This document shows, piece after piece, positions 32,044-41,447 of a stretch of DNA of 64,000 nucleotides; the first letter of the stretch is position 1, and every line of letters starts with the position of its first letter. The stretch is from assembly GCF_008705135.1 (NCBI RefSeq), contig NZ_CP023694.1, positions 6,119,001 through 6,183,000 on the forward strand, written 5' to 3'. The notes under the pieces were generated by a model that did no database searches, had not been told where the DNA came from, and worked only from the letters and a program-made list of their open reading frames with translations. Made by a program: the position numbers and the translations under genes. This DNA is from Streptomyces coeruleorubidus (GTDB lineage: Bacteria > Actinomycetota > Actinomycetes > Streptomycetales > Streptomycetaceae).

Positions 32044-32262
32044 GTGACGAGTCCTCCTGGAGACGGCGACGACGGCTCCGTCGCGGAGTCCCGGCCGCTC
32101 GTGTGCGACCGCTGCGGCACGGCGGCCGGCACCGTGGCCGACGGCCCACCACTCACCTGGACCTGGTCCGTGGAGAACGGCGTCCGCCGCTGCTTCTGCG
32201 AGCGCTGTTCCCGGGAGAACCTCAGGTCGATCGAGGGACGCCTGGACTCGGACTGGTGGTGA
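32044..32262 (+). CDS. Small protein with two CxxC pairs
   Basis: The 72-residue protein carries CDRCG and CERCS, about 35 residues apart, likely a zinc ribbon, and ends in DWW. The GTG start is chosen as the first plausible codon after the hairpins. No good ribosome binding site precedes it, so translation may be leaderless. The function is unknown. It converges with the ABC1 kinase gene. Confidence 0.6.
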   Translation: MTSPPGDGDDGSVAESRPLVCDRCGTAAGTVADGPPLTWTWSVENGVRRCFCERCSRENLRSIEGRLDSDWW

Positions 32263-32300
32263 GGCACGGGCACCCGGTCACCCGTGGTGCCCGCTGAGGC

Positions 32301-33671
32301 TCATGCCTCCGCCACTGCTTCCTCGCCGTCCGCCGGGTCCTCCGGGACGAATCCCGGCAGCCACTCCTCCAGCTCCTCGCGCAGACGCACCGTCGCTCCC
32401 AGCTGGCACAGCACGCCGATGGTGCTCAGGGTCACCCGGTGGATCAGCAGATACGACGGGGGCAGGTTGAGCTGCTTGGCCAGCTGGTAGGCGGGGGAGC
32501 GCGGGTCCGCGATGCGGGCCGCCTGGCTGCGCATCCAGCCGCGGGTGAACGTGAACTCCTCGACCTCGGCCGGTTCGATGATCGGCAGCAGATAGTCCAG
32601 GACCGCGTCGGGATCCAGCTCTATGGTCTCCTTCACGAACCCCTCCTCGCACAGGAGCTCGTAGACCGTCTCGGCCTCCCCGTCGAGGGTCATGCGCAGG
32701 GACTCGCCGATGGTGGCAGGCAGACCGCCCGGGAGACGATCGACCGTGCCGAAGTCCAGGACACCCAGGCGCCAGTCGTGCTCACCCTCCGGGCCGCCGG
32801 GCAGCAGCCGGAAGTTGCCCGGGTGCGGATCGGCGTGCAGCAGGCCGGTGCGGGCGGGGCCGGAGAACAGGAAGCGGGCCAGGAGCTGGCCGGCCCGGTC
32901 GCGCTGCTCCTGGGAGCCGTCCGCGATGATCTCCGACATCGGGATGCCGTCGATCCACTCGGTGATCAGGACCTGGTCGGACTGGTGCACCACCTGCGGC
33001 ACGATCACGTCCGGGTCGTCCGCGAACTCCTCGGCGTGGGCCTGCTGGGCCTGAGCCTCCAGGCCGTAGTCCAGCTCCTCGGAGACGCGGTCCTTCAGCT
33101 CCGTGATCAGCGGCTTGATGTCCATGCCGGGGATCAGCGGGCCGAGCAGGCGGGAGAAGCGGCTCAGCTGGTTCAGATCGGACAGCAGGGCCTCGCCGGC
33201 GCCCGGGTACTGGACCTTGACCGCCACCTCGCGGCCGTCATGCCACACCCCTCGGTGCACCTGGCCGATCGAGGCAGCCGCGGCGGGTTTGTCCTCGAAC
33301 TCCAGGAACAACTCGTGCCAGCCCTCGCCGAGACGCTCCTCGAGCACCGCGTGCACGGTGCGCGTCGGCATCGGCGGCGCCGCCTCCTGGAGCTTGGTCA
33401 GCGCGGCCCGGTAGGGGCCGGCCACCTCCTCGGGCAGCGCCGACTCGAAGACGGACAGGGCCTGGCCGAACTTCATCGCGCCGCCCTTGAGCTCGCCGAG
33501 CACCTTGAACAGCTGGTCCGCGGTGCGCTGTTGGAGTTCGCGGCCGACGAGCTCCGCGGACTCGCCGACGATCCGCTTGCCGAATCCCCAGGTTGCCCGC
33601 CCGGCGATGCCGAGCGGGAGCGCGGCGAGCTTGGCGGTCCGGGTGACCGCCTTCCGGGGAAGATCAGACAT
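32301..33671 (-). CDS. ABC1/UbiB-family atypical kinase
   Basis: The 456-residue protein shows the ABC1 signatures. These are KFGQALSVFESALPEE (KxGQ motif), AAAASIGQVH (alanine-rich nucleotide loop), VAVKVQYP, the catalytic HADPHPGNF and LDFGTV. Members are atypical kinases or ATPases acting on isoprenoid or lipid metabolism. Older annotation often calls them ABC transporter proteins. Its start overlaps the end of the ThiF-like gene by eight bases, so the two are translationally coupled. The mycobacterial equivalent also lies beside whiB7. Confidence 0.88.
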   Translation of the reverse strand: MSDLPRKAVTRTAKLAALPLGIAGRATWGFGKRIVGESAELVGRELQQRTADQLFKVLGELKGGAMKFGQALSVFESALPEEVAGPYRAALTKLQEAAPPMPTRTVHAVLEERLGEGWHELFLEFEDKPAAAASIGQVHRGVWHDGREVAVKVQYPGAGEALLSDLNQLSRFSRLLGPLIPGMDIKPLITELKDRVSEELDYGLEAQAQQAHAEEFADDPDVIVPQVVHQSDQVLITEWIDGIPMSEIIADGSQEQRDRAGQLLARFLFSGPARTGLLHADPHPGNFRLLPGGPEGEHDWRLGVLDFGTVDRLPGGLPATIGESLRMTLDGEAETVYELLCEEGFVKETIELDPDAVLDYLLPIIEPAEVEEFTFTRGWMRSQAARIADPRSPAYQLAKQLNLPPSYLLIHRVTLSTIGVLCQLGATVRLREELEEWLPGFVPEDPADGEEAVAEA

Positions 33672-34887
33672 GCGCCCTCCAAGTCCCAGCCGGCCGCTTC
33701 GCCGATGCCTTACGGCACTGCGCCGACGGCCGTTGCACCGCCATTGTCTCGTGTGACTCCCCATCCTCCGAGGGGTGCTCCCCTTTTCCTCTCTCCGCCG
33801 CCCCGCACGGGCATGCAGGATGCGCCCAGACCGGCCGCGCATGCCAGTGGAGACCGGGCACGGAGACCTCCCAGCGTGCCCCGGCGCTCGTCGGAACCCG
33901 GCCGTCCAGGAAGGCGAGCGCGTGGGCGGCGGCCAGTCCGGCCACGGTAGTGGACAGCGTCAGGTCACAGGGCCGCACCTGCCGCTGCCGGCCGGAGCGC
34001 CACTGGGCGACCAGACGCGGCCAGGTCGGATCCCGGTCGGTGCGGCTCTCGTGCAGACACCCCGCGCAGCCCGTGTCCCCGGGCAGGACGAGCGGGCCGA
34101 CCACCCCGGTCCCCTCCACGACCCCGGCGTACAGATGGGGCGTCCCGGAGGACATCAGGGGCTCGGCGGCCGACGGGTCGGGCGCGTGCACGGCGACATC
34201 GTCGCGCGGAGCGATGATCACCAGCGCGAAGCCCGGGTCGCCTTCTTCCTGGGACGCCTGGGACGCCTGGGCCGCCGCGCGGCGCGGCGGCCGGTCCGGG
34301 GCCGCCCGGCGCACGGCCCGGCGGGCCGACTCGTCCCTGCGGTCGCCGACGGCCTCCGCGGGCAGTCCGCCCGGAGCGACGTCCCACGGCTCCACGCGGC
34401 CGCCGTCGCGCACGTCGACCTCGCCCACACCTGCCCCCGACAGCAGCGACGCCACCACGGCACCCACCCGGCCGGCGCCCCGCACCTGCACGCGCTGCGA
34501 GCGCCGGACGGCCAGCTGCCGCATCGCGTCGCCCGGTTCCGAGGTGGTCAGGGACAGGGAAGCAAGGTCGGGGCGCAGCCGGTCGAGCACCTCCTTCTTC
34601 TGTCGGAGGGCGTCGGCGCCCGGCCCGCCGCCCCGTGCGTCGTCGAGGAGCCCGGCTCGAGCGAGCCGCTCCACGATCCCGTCGACATGGCCGTCGGGCA
34701 GATTCATCCGGCGTCCCTCCTCACGCAGCAGCTCCAGCCCTCGCGTGCCGTTCAGCAGATCGAGGAAACTGCCCGTCGCCAGGTCCATCGGGCCGAGCGT
34801 CATCGCATGCGCCGGTGTCATCCCGAACTGCACGGTGTTGAGGTCGCGCCAGCCGCGCCGGAGCGCGGGTTTCACCATCGGATGCAT
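33664..34887 (-). CDS. ThiF/E1-like superfamily protein
   Basis: This 407-residue protein has an N-terminal region of about 120 residues. An E1/ThiF-type Rossmann core follows (QVRGAGRVGAVVASLLSGAGVGEVDVRDGGRVEPWDV). The zinc-binding cysteines are split between GDTGCAGCL and HPACPCGA. Typical E1 enzymes adenylate a ubiquitin-like or sulfur-carrier C terminus. Here the catalytic Arg/Asp set is not clearly complete and no carrier protein is nearby, so it may act as a docking protein like those of modified-peptide pathways. The ATG at MHPMVK follows a GGGGGG run. It is translationally coupled to the ABC1 kinase. Confidence 0.7.
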   Translation of the reverse strand: MHPMVKPALRRGWRDLNTVQFGMTPAHAMTLGPMDLATGSFLDLLNGTRGLELLREEGRRMNLPDGHVDGIVERLARAGLLDDARGGGPGADALRQKKEVLDRLRPDLASLSLTTSEPGDAMRQLAVRRSQRVQVRGAGRVGAVVASLLSGAGVGEVDVRDGGRVEPWDVAPGGLPAEAVGDRRDESARRAVRRAAPDRPPRRAAAQASQASQEEGDPGFALVIIAPRDDVAVHAPDPSAAEPLMSSGTPHLYAGVVEGTGVVGPLVLPGDTGCAGCLHESRTDRDPTWPRLVAQWRSGRQRQVRPCDLTLSTTVAGLAAAHALAFLDGRVPTSAGARWEVSVPGLHWHARPVWAHPACPCGAAERGKGEHPSEDGESHETMAVQRPSAQCRKASAKRPAGTWRAHV

Positions 34888-34956
34888 GACAGCCCCCCCG
34901 TATGTCATAGATCGTCCCTGTATGCCGGTTGAGTGTGACGGCAGACCCTGAAAAGG

Positions 34957-35070
34957 GGCCGCACGCCAAAGCCGGCCGTACGCCTAAGCCGGCCGTACGC
35001 CGAAGCTGGCCGTACGCCAGCCGCACGCCTATGCCAGCCGCACGCCGAAAACCGGCCGCACGCCGAACCC
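34957..35070. repeat. Degenerate tandem repeats in a divergent promoter region
   Basis: About seven copies of a 13-18 base unit, consensus GCCGGCCGTACGCCTAA, lie in 34957-35070. The first copies are almost identical and later copies diverge (GCCGCACGCC). The stretch from 34888 to 35272 has no gene. It separates the divergent ThiF-like and metallopeptidase genes and must hold both promoters. The repeats may be regulatory or replication slippage. Confidence 0.65.
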
Positions 35071-35272
35071 GGTCACAGGCCGGCCTGGTCACGGGCCGGG
35101 CCTGTTCGTCGCTTCGCCGCAAGAGCCAGCATGCCCAAACGCGTCGCCGGCTGCCGAAAGTTGTCCACAGGCGCGGGCATTCGTCGTACAAATCCGGCGG
35201 CAGGTGGGGTGTATGGGCATCCAACCGTCTCGGAGCCGGGACTTCCCCGGGCACAGCGGGTAACGTCGGGGC

Positions 35273-35881
35273 GTGCCCGCCGACCCACTGCACCGCGCCG
35301 GAAAGCCACAGCGCAGCGCGACGAGCCAGCCGCCCAGCGGCTCGGGGGCGAGCGCGATCGAGGTTCGCAGGAGCGCCCGCCGCCGTAGAACGGTCTCCGC
35401 GTACCGCGAAGGCGATCGCACCATTGTGCTCATCCCCGCCCGGATGTCCGAGGCGGAGGAACAGCGCTGGGTGAACGTCATGCTCGACAAGCTGGCCGCC
35501 CAGGAGAGCAAGCGGGCCCTTGGCGACGTCGAGCTGGCCGAGCGGGCCCGGCGCCTTTCGGACCAGTACTTCGACGGGCGGGCCCGGCCCGTTTCGGTGC
35601 GCTGGGTGACCAACCAGAACACGCGCTGGGGATCCTGCACCCCGTCCGAGGGCAGCATCCGCCTGTCGCACCGCCTCCAGGGCATGCCCGAATACGTCGT
35701 CGACTACGTCCTCGTCCACGAACTCGCCCATCTGCTCGTACCCGGACACGGCCCCCGCTTCTGGGCGCTGCTGGAGGCCTATCCGCGGACGGAGCGGGCC
35801 CGGGGCTACCTCGAAGGCGTGGCCGCGGCCGAACGGCTGCCCCATGTGCCCGGAGCGCGGAGTGAACATCCCGCGGACTGA
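35273..35881 (+). CDS. YgjP/SprT-like zinc metallopeptidase
   Basis: The 202-residue protein belongs to the DUF45/YgjP family (M48-like). HELAHLLVPGHGPRFW supplies two zinc histidines and the catalytic Glu, with the third ligand in GHGPRFW. RWVTNQNTRWGSC is the second conserved motif. It is cytosolic and has no signal peptide. Members are of unknown substrate, and one is linked to nucleotide-modification operons in other bacteria. A GTG start is used; the first 35 residues are low-complexity and may not be translated. Confidence 0.8.
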   Translation: MPADPLHRAGKPQRSATSQPPSGSGASAIEVRRSARRRRTVSAYREGDRTIVLIPARMSEAEEQRWVNVMLDKLAAQESKRALGDVELAERARRLSDQYFDGRARPVSVRWVTNQNTRWGSCTPSEGSIRLSHRLQGMPEYVVDYVLVHELAHLLVPGHGPRFWALLEAYPRTERARGYLEGVAAAERLPHVPGARSEHPAD

Positions 35882-36097
35882 GCGTGCAGCGGGTTGAGCG
35901 CCCCGCGGCCTGGCTGAGCGTCCGAGGCGAGCGGCCACGGTGAGCGCCGGGGTAAGTGACCGCTTTCCGCGAGAGAGCAGCAGATACGTCCGGGCATGGG
36001 TTCTGTACCGGGTCTGTACCGACTGCGTCCGCTGTCCGAGTTTGCCGTTAGCCTGGCGCGACGCAATCACGTTCTGGATGGGGGACGGTCGTTACGC

Positions 36098-37887
36098 ATG
36101 GCCAGGGAATTCCAACGCGGCCACAAGGCCAGGATCAGTGACCTCACCGCGGGCACGGATCTGTACGTAGGCGTGCAGATCTCCGGCCCCGGGCTGAGCT
36201 TCGACATCAGCTGCTTCGGCCTCGACGCCGACGAACGGCTCTCGGACGACCGGTACTTCGTCTTCTACAACCAGCCGAAGTCCCCCGAGGAGGCCATTCA
36301 GCTCCTGGGCGCCCAGGCCGGCGACTCGGAGTCCTTCCGGGTGACGCTCGACCGGATCCCGCCGCAGATCCAGAAGCTGTCCTTCACGGCGACGATCGAC
36401 GGCGCCGGGCAGATGTCGCAGATCGCCCCCGGCTACATCCGTATCGTCGCCGGCGGCGAGGAAGTGGCCCGCTATCCGTTCAGTGGCGTGGAGTTCTCCA
36501 CCGAACGGGCCGTGATGCTCGGAGACTTCTACCTGAAGGACGTCTGGCGGTTCGCCGCGGTCGGACAGGGCTTCGACGGTGGTCTCGACGCGCTGCTGCA
36601 GAACTTCGGCGGCGAAGTGGCCGAGGAGGAGACGCCCGCGCCGCCCGCGCCCGCCGCGCAGCAGCCGCAGGCCGCCGCCCCGGGCTTCGCACCGCCCGCG
36701 TTCGGCGTCCCCGGCACTCCGGAACCCGCCCCGGCAGCGCCCCCGGCCCCGGCGCCCGTTCCCCAGCCCGCCGCACAGGGCTTCGCACCCCCGTCCGGCG
36801 CCACTCCGCCTCCAGCCCCGGCCCCGGCGCCCCCGGTGCACGCCGCCCCGACCATCGTCGCGCCCATGAACACCCCGCCCGGCGGCTCCCCGGTACCGCC
36901 TCCGGCCCCGGCGCCCGCGCCGTACGGCCAGCCGGGCCAGCAGCCGCCGCCGTACGGCCAGGCCCCCGGCCAGACGGCCCCGCCGCCCCCCGGTTACGGC
37001 CAGCCCCAGGCACCCCCGGCCCCCAGGCGCCTCAACACCACCAGGCCCCGCCCCCGCCCCCGGGCTACGGCCAGCCCACACCGCCCCCGGGCTACGGCCA
37101 GCCCACACCGCCCCCGGGCTACGGCCAGCAGCCGCCCTTCGGTCAGCAGACCGGGCAAGCTCCTTACGGAGCGCAAGGAGTGCCTCACGGAGCGCCCCAA
37201 GGTGCTTCCCAGGGAGCACCGCAGGGCCCCGGCGTCGCCGCCGCGCTCCAGCAGTTCAAGGAGACCCCCACCGGGCAGCGCTGGACGCAGCAGAACAAGA
37301 AGCTCGTCCGCGTCGACCTCGGCATCGGCGGGCAGCCCGTGCTGGCCAGGCAGGGCAGCATGGTGCTCTACCAGGGCAAGGTCGACTTCAGCTACAAGGG
37401 CGCGGGCTTCGCCGGCCGGATCGTGGGCAACGCGACCGGCCAGGAGATGCAGCTGATGCGCTGTACCGGCCAGGGGCAGGTGTTCCTCGCCGAGGACTCC
37501 ACGATGCTGCACCCCATCGAACTCCATGGCGACGGCATCTGCGTCTCCGCGGAGAACGTCCTCGCCTTCGACGAGAGCCTCCAGTACGAGGTGCGCCGCA
37601 TCGAGGGGCACGGCATCCCCGGTGGCGCGCTGTTCACGATGCAGTTCACGGGCAGCGGCACGATCGTCGTGAAGACCCACGGCACGCCGGTGGTCCTGCC
37701 GGTCACGCCCACGACGTTCGCCGACTGCAACGCCGTGGTCGCCTGGTCGGCCGCCGCCCAGGTCGTCGTCTCCAGCCAGGTGCGGATGCGCCGCAACGCC
37801 TACCCGGGTGACACCGGGGAGAGCGTCAACCTCCAGTTCCGGGCAGCGCCCGGGAACTTCATCGTCGTCCAGCCGTACGAGGTCTGA
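36098..37887 (+). pseudogene. TerD-AIM24 fusion protein, broken by a one-base frameshift
   Basis: From the ATG at 36098 the frame encodes a TerD domain (residues about 1-190: MAREFQRGHKARISDLTAGTD) with the usual calcium-binding region. A long Pro/Ala/Gln linker follows. At the C-run 37020-37024 the frame breaks. Adding one C restores a linker of PPPGYGQP repeats and then an AIM24 domain (VAAALQQFKETPTGQRW ... NFIVVQPYEV) ending at 37887. The repaired protein would have 596 residues. Unrepaired, the TerD half runs into an unrelated frame to 37456, and the AIM24 half could start at an internal GTG near 37180. Sequencing error in the C-run is as likely as a true mutation. TerD proteins are tied to tellurite and stress resistance. 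Confidence 0.8.
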
Positions 37888-37898
37888 GGGAGCCCGTC

Positions 37899-38579
37899 AT
37901 GACACAGCAGCTCGCGGGCCACGCCCCCGCACCCGTCACCGCCCGCATGGAGAACCACGGCAACCACATGCTGAAGGTCGCCATGCAGACCGGAAACGAC
38001 CTCCTCGCGCGCGTGGGGTCGATGGTCGCGTACGAAGGGTTCGTCCAGTACGAGCCCAACCCGCCGGCCGTGCGCCAGATCGCGAAGGACTGGATGACCG
38101 GCGAGGGCGCGCCCCTGATGAAGTGCTCCGGCGACGGCCTGCTCTACCTCGCCGACTACGGGGCGAACGTCGTCGTCATCAACCTCAACGGCGACGGCAT
38201 CTCCGTCAACGCCACCAACCTGCTCGCCTTCGACGCCCACCTCTCGTGGGGCGTCGAGCGGGTCAAGGGCTTGGCGAAGTTCGCCGGACAGGGCCTGTGG
38301 AACACCAAGATCTCCGGGCAGGGCTGGGTCGCGCTGACCTCCCGGGGCAAGCCCATCGTCGTCGACTGCGGAGGCGGCGAGGACGAGACCTACGTCGACC
38401 CCGACGCCCTGGTCGCCTGGTCCCCGAACCTCAAGGTGAAGGGCAAGCGCAGCTTCCGGGCGCAGTCGCTGATCGGCCGCGGTAGCGGCGAGGCCTACCA
38501 GATGGCCTTCTCCGGTCAGGGCATCGTCGTCGTCCAGCCCAGCGAGGACAGCACCGACCGCCTCCGGGCCCGGGGCTGA
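37899..38579 (+). CDS. AIM24-family protein
   Basis: This 226-residue protein is a single AIM24 (DUF124) beta-barrel-like domain, with RVGSMVAYEGFVQYEPN and a final GIVVVQPSE. It is clearly related to the preceding fusion domain and to the next gene. It starts 12 bases after the fusion gene with GAGGGAG nearby. AIM24 proteins occur with TerD in Streptomyces; yeast Aim24 acts at mitochondrial membranes, but the bacterial role is not established. Confidence 0.85.
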   Translation: MTQQLAGHAPAPVTARMENHGNHMLKVAMQTGNDLLARVGSMVAYEGFVQYEPNPPAVRQIAKDWMTGEGAPLMKCSGDGLLYLADYGANVVVINLNGDGISVNATNLLAFDAHLSWGVERVKGLAKFAGQGLWNTKISGQGWVALTSRGKPIVVDCGGGEDETYVDPDALVAWSPNLKVKGKRSFRAQSLIGRGSGEAYQMAFSGQGIVVVQPSEDSTDRLRARG

Positions 38580-38596
38580 GGGGGAGCCAGAGAGCC

Positions 38597-39352
38597 ATGC
38601 AGAGCCCGATTTTCGCCTACAACGAGCAGCAGACCCAGGACCGCTGGAGTCTGCAGAACAAGCAGATGCTGCGCGTCGCCCTGGAGGGCCACGACGACAT
38701 CCTGGCCCGCAAGGGCACCATGGTCGCCTACCAGGGCCTCGTCGAGTTCGACGCCGAGTACCAGAGCAACGACCAGGCACGCTCGCGTGCGCACACCGGT
38801 GAGGGACTCGACCTGATGCGCTGCCACGGGCAGGGCACGGTCTACCTCGCCAACCTCAAGCAGCACGTCCACGTCATGGAGGTGGAGCAGGACGGTCTCA
38901 CCGTCGACAGCAGCTATGTGCTGGCGATGGACTCCTCCCTGCACCACGAGGTCATCGCCGTCGACAGCCTCTACGGCATCTCCGGCTCCGGGAAGTACCA
39001 GCTCAACATCACCGGCCGGGGCAAGGTCGCCCTGATGACCTCGGGCATGCCGCTGCTGATGCAGGTGACGCCCGACAAGTACGTCAACTGCGACGCCGAC
39101 GCGATCGTCGCCTGGTCGACGAGCCTGCGCGTGCAGATGCAGGCCCAGACGCACTCCTCCGGGGTGTGGCGGCGCCGCGGCAGCACCGGCGAGGGCTGGG
39201 AGCTGAGCTTCATGGGCACCGGCTTCGCGCTCGTCCAGCCCAGCGAACTGCTGCCGCCGCAAAACGCCCAGACCGGTTCGGGCCTCGCCGCGCAGTACGG
39301 CATGGGCCAGCAGGGAGCGCGCGGGCAGAACCAGGGCAACGTCTGGAACTGA
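38597..39352 (+). CDS. AIM24-family protein
   Basis: The 251-residue protein repeats the AIM24 pattern: QDRWSLQNKQMLRVAL, ARKGTMVAYQGLVEF and GTGFALVQPSE. A Gln/Gly-rich tail of about 35 residues follows. It is the third AIM24 copy in a row, 17 bases after the second, and closes the operon, which ends at the perfect palindromic terminator at 39375-39408. Function is unknown. Confidence 0.85.
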   Translation: MQSPIFAYNEQQTQDRWSLQNKQMLRVALEGHDDILARKGTMVAYQGLVEFDAEYQSNDQARSRAHTGEGLDLMRCHGQGTVYLANLKQHVHVMEVEQDGLTVDSSYVLAMDSSLHHEVIAVDSLYGISGSGKYQLNITGRGKVALMTSGMPLLMQVTPDKYVNCDADAIVAWSTSLRVQMQAQTHSSGVWRRRGSTGEGWELSFMGTGFALVQPSELLPPQNAQTGSGLAAQYGMGQQGARGQNQGNVWN

Positions 39353-39374
39353 CCGGCCACGGACCCGGCAAGAC

Positions 39375-39408
39375 GTAAGGGGCGACCGCCCGGGCGGTCG
39401 CCCCTTAC
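39375..39408. terminator. Perfect palindromic terminator
   Basis: A 34-base perfect palindrome runs from 39375 to 39408 (GTAAGGGGCGACCGCCC and its mirror). It lies between the rightward AIM24 operon and the leftward Nudix-DUF2342 pair, so it ends both transcripts. Short direct repeats of TCAGGCCGAGAGGCACC type follow up to 39470. Confidence 0.85.
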
Positions 39409-39456
39409 ATTGCTTCAGGCGGAGAGACACCTGCTTCAGGCCGAGAGGCACCCGCC

Positions 39457-39984
39457 TCAGGCCGAGAGCCTCGCGCGCGTGGCCTCCAGCAACCGCACGA
39501 CCGACTCGTCGGCCACCTCCGCGACCTCGTCGTACCCGAACCAGCGCACGTCGAGCGACTCGTCGCTGACCGTGTGCGCGGCGCCCGGCGGCGCCAGGAC
39601 GGCGTACTGGACGTCGAAGTGGCAGTGGCACGGCGGCGGGATCGGGTGCCGGTCCAGGCGCACCGGGCCGCCCGGCAGCAGCGAGAGCCCCGAGACGCCG
39701 GACTCCTCCGTCGCCTCCCGCAGCGCCGCGGCCGCCAGGGAGCTGTCGCCCGGCTCGCAGTGGCCGCCCATCTGGAGCCACATCCGCAGCTTTCTGTGCA
39801 GGGTCAGCAGGACCCGGCCTGCCTCGGGGTCGATCACCAGGGCGCTCGCCGTGATGTGGCCCGCAGTGCAGGCCTTCCACAGGCCGTCCGGGTGTTCGGC
39901 CAGATGGTCGAGGTAGGCCTGGCGCAGCTCCGCCTGGTCCTCGTACTCCTTGAGTACGAGGACCGCGTCGTCGTACAGGCTCAC
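39457..39984 (-). CDS. Nudix hydrolase
   Basis: The 175-residue protein has a Nudix box G-x5-E-x7-REATEESG (GGHCEPGDSSLAAAALREATEESGV). The substrate cannot be told from sequence; the length and the long N-terminal helix resemble ADP-ribose or nucleotide-sugar hydrolases. The GTG start overlaps the stop of the DUF2342 gene (GTGA), so the two are translationally coupled. Confidence 0.85.
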   Translation of the reverse strand: MSLYDDAVLVLKEYEDQAELRQAYLDHLAEHPDGLWKACTAGHITASALVIDPEAGRVLLTLHRKLRMWLQMGGHCEPGDSSLAAAALREATEESGVSGLSLLPGGPVRLDRHPIPPPCHCHFDVQYAVLAPPGAAHTVSDESLDVRWFGYDEVAEVADESVVRLLEATRARLSA

Positions 39985-41447
39985 TCGGCGTCGTCGCCCT
40001 TGTTCTCGCCCTCGCCCTCGTCCTTCTTCTTCGGGTCGGGCTTCCGCAGGTCCGGCTTGTCCGCCGCCTCGCCGAGCATCTTGTCCAGCTCGGAGAAGTC
40101 GATCTGCTCGCGGTGCACAAAGCCGTCCGGGTCGTCCAGGTCGGTGGCCGTCGGCAGCATGTCCGGGTGGTGCCACAGGGCGTCCCGGCCGTCGACACCG
40201 CGCGCGTCGGTGAGCGAGGCCCACAGACGGGAGGCGTCACGCAGGCGGCGCGGGCGCAGCTCCAGACCGATCAGCGTGGCGAACGTCTGCTCGGCCGGGC
40301 CGCCCGAGGCGCGGCGGCGGCGCAGCGTCTCGCGCAGGGCGTCGGCGGACGACAGGCGGGGCTTCGCGGCGGCGTGGACCACCGCGTCGACCCAGCCCTC
40401 GACGAGCGCCAGCGCCGTCTCCAGACGCGCCAGGGCGGCCTTCTGCTCGGGCGTGTCCTCGGGCTGGAACATGCCCTGCTGGAGGGCCTCCTGGAGCTGC
40501 TCCGGGTTCTGCGGGTCGAACTGGCCGACCACGTCCTCCAGCTTGGCGGTGTCGACCTTGATCCCGCGGGCGTAGCCGTCGACCGCGCCGAACAGATGCG
40601 AGCGCAGCCACGGCACGTGCGCGAAGAGCCGCTGGTGGGCGGCCTCGCGCAGGGCGAGATACAGCCGCACCTCCTCCTGCGGGACGCTCAGGTCCTTGCC
40701 GAACGTCTCGATGTTCACCGGCAGCAGCGCGGCCTTGCCGGCCGGGCCGAGCGGTAGGCCGATGTCGGACGAGCCGACGACCTCGCCGGCGAGCACGCCG
40801 ACGGCCTGCCCGATCTGCGTACCGAACATGGCGCCGCCCATCGAGCGCATCATGCCGATCAGCGGGCCGGCCATGGCCTGCATCTCCTCCGGCAGGACGT
40901 CGCCCATGGCGGTGCCGACGCGCTCGGCGACCGGGTCGACGAGCTCCTTCCAGGCGGGCAGGGTCGCCTCGACCCACTCGGCGCGGCTCCAGGCCACGGC
41001 CGAGCCGGCGCCGGACGGCAAGGACGTGGCGTCGTCGAGCCACAGGTCGGCGAGGCGCACGGCCTCCTCGACGGCCTTGCGCTCGGCGGGGCCGACGCTG
41101 GTGTCCTTGGTGCCGTCAGGGCTGCCCTGGGACACCGTCTGGCGGGCGATCTGCTTGGCCATGTCCCAGTTCACCGGGCCGCCCTCGTAGGAGAGCATCT
41201 GGCCCAGCTGCTGGAACGCGGCGCCCAGGTCGTTGGGGTTCAGGGAGCCGAACATGGCTGCGAACGGATTGTCCGCACCGGGGCCGCCGGGGCCGCCGCC
41301 AAATCCTCCGGCTCCTGGCAGGCCGCCGAAACCGAACGGATTGGCCGGTCCCTGACCACCACCGCTCTCCTGGTCCTTCTTCTTGCCCTCGTCGCCGTCG
41401 TCCGGCTCCTCCGGCGGAAGGCCGAATCCGAATGGGGTGTCACTCAC
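39981..41447 (-). CDS. DUF2342 zinc-dependent metalloprotease-like protein
   Basis: This 488-residue protein begins with a Gly/Pro/Asn-rich low-complexity segment (about residues 1-70). It continues with the helical DUF2342 core, including REAAHQRLFAHVPWLRSHLF and DGYARGI, annotated as a zinc-dependent metalloprotease-like fold. It ends in a lysine/glutamate-rich tail. The mycobacterial relative is next to the PDZ/Lon-like protease gene, as here. The GTG start (VSDTPFGF) is the conserved one. Activity has not been shown for most members, so the protease label is tentative. Confidence 0.8.
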   Translation of the reverse strand: MSDTPFGFGLPPEEPDDGDEGKKKDQESGGGQGPANPFGFGGLPGAGGFGGGPGGPGADNPFAAMFGSLNPNDLGAAFQQLGQMLSYEGGPVNWDMAKQIARQTVSQGSPDGTKDTSVGPAERKAVEEAVRLADLWLDDATSLPSGAGSAVAWSRAEWVEATLPAWKELVDPVAERVGTAMGDVLPEEMQAMAGPLIGMMRSMGGAMFGTQIGQAVGVLAGEVVGSSDIGLPLGPAGKAALLPVNIETFGKDLSVPQEEVRLYLALREAAHQRLFAHVPWLRSHLFGAVDGYARGIKVDTAKLEDVVGQFDPQNPEQLQEALQQGMFQPEDTPEQKAALARLETALALVEGWVDAVVHAAAKPRLSSADALRETLRRRRASGGPAEQTFATLIGLELRPRRLRDASRLWASLTDARGVDGRDALWHHPDMLPTATDLDDPDGFVHREQIDFSELDKMLGEAADKPDLRKPDPKKKDEGEGENKGDDAE

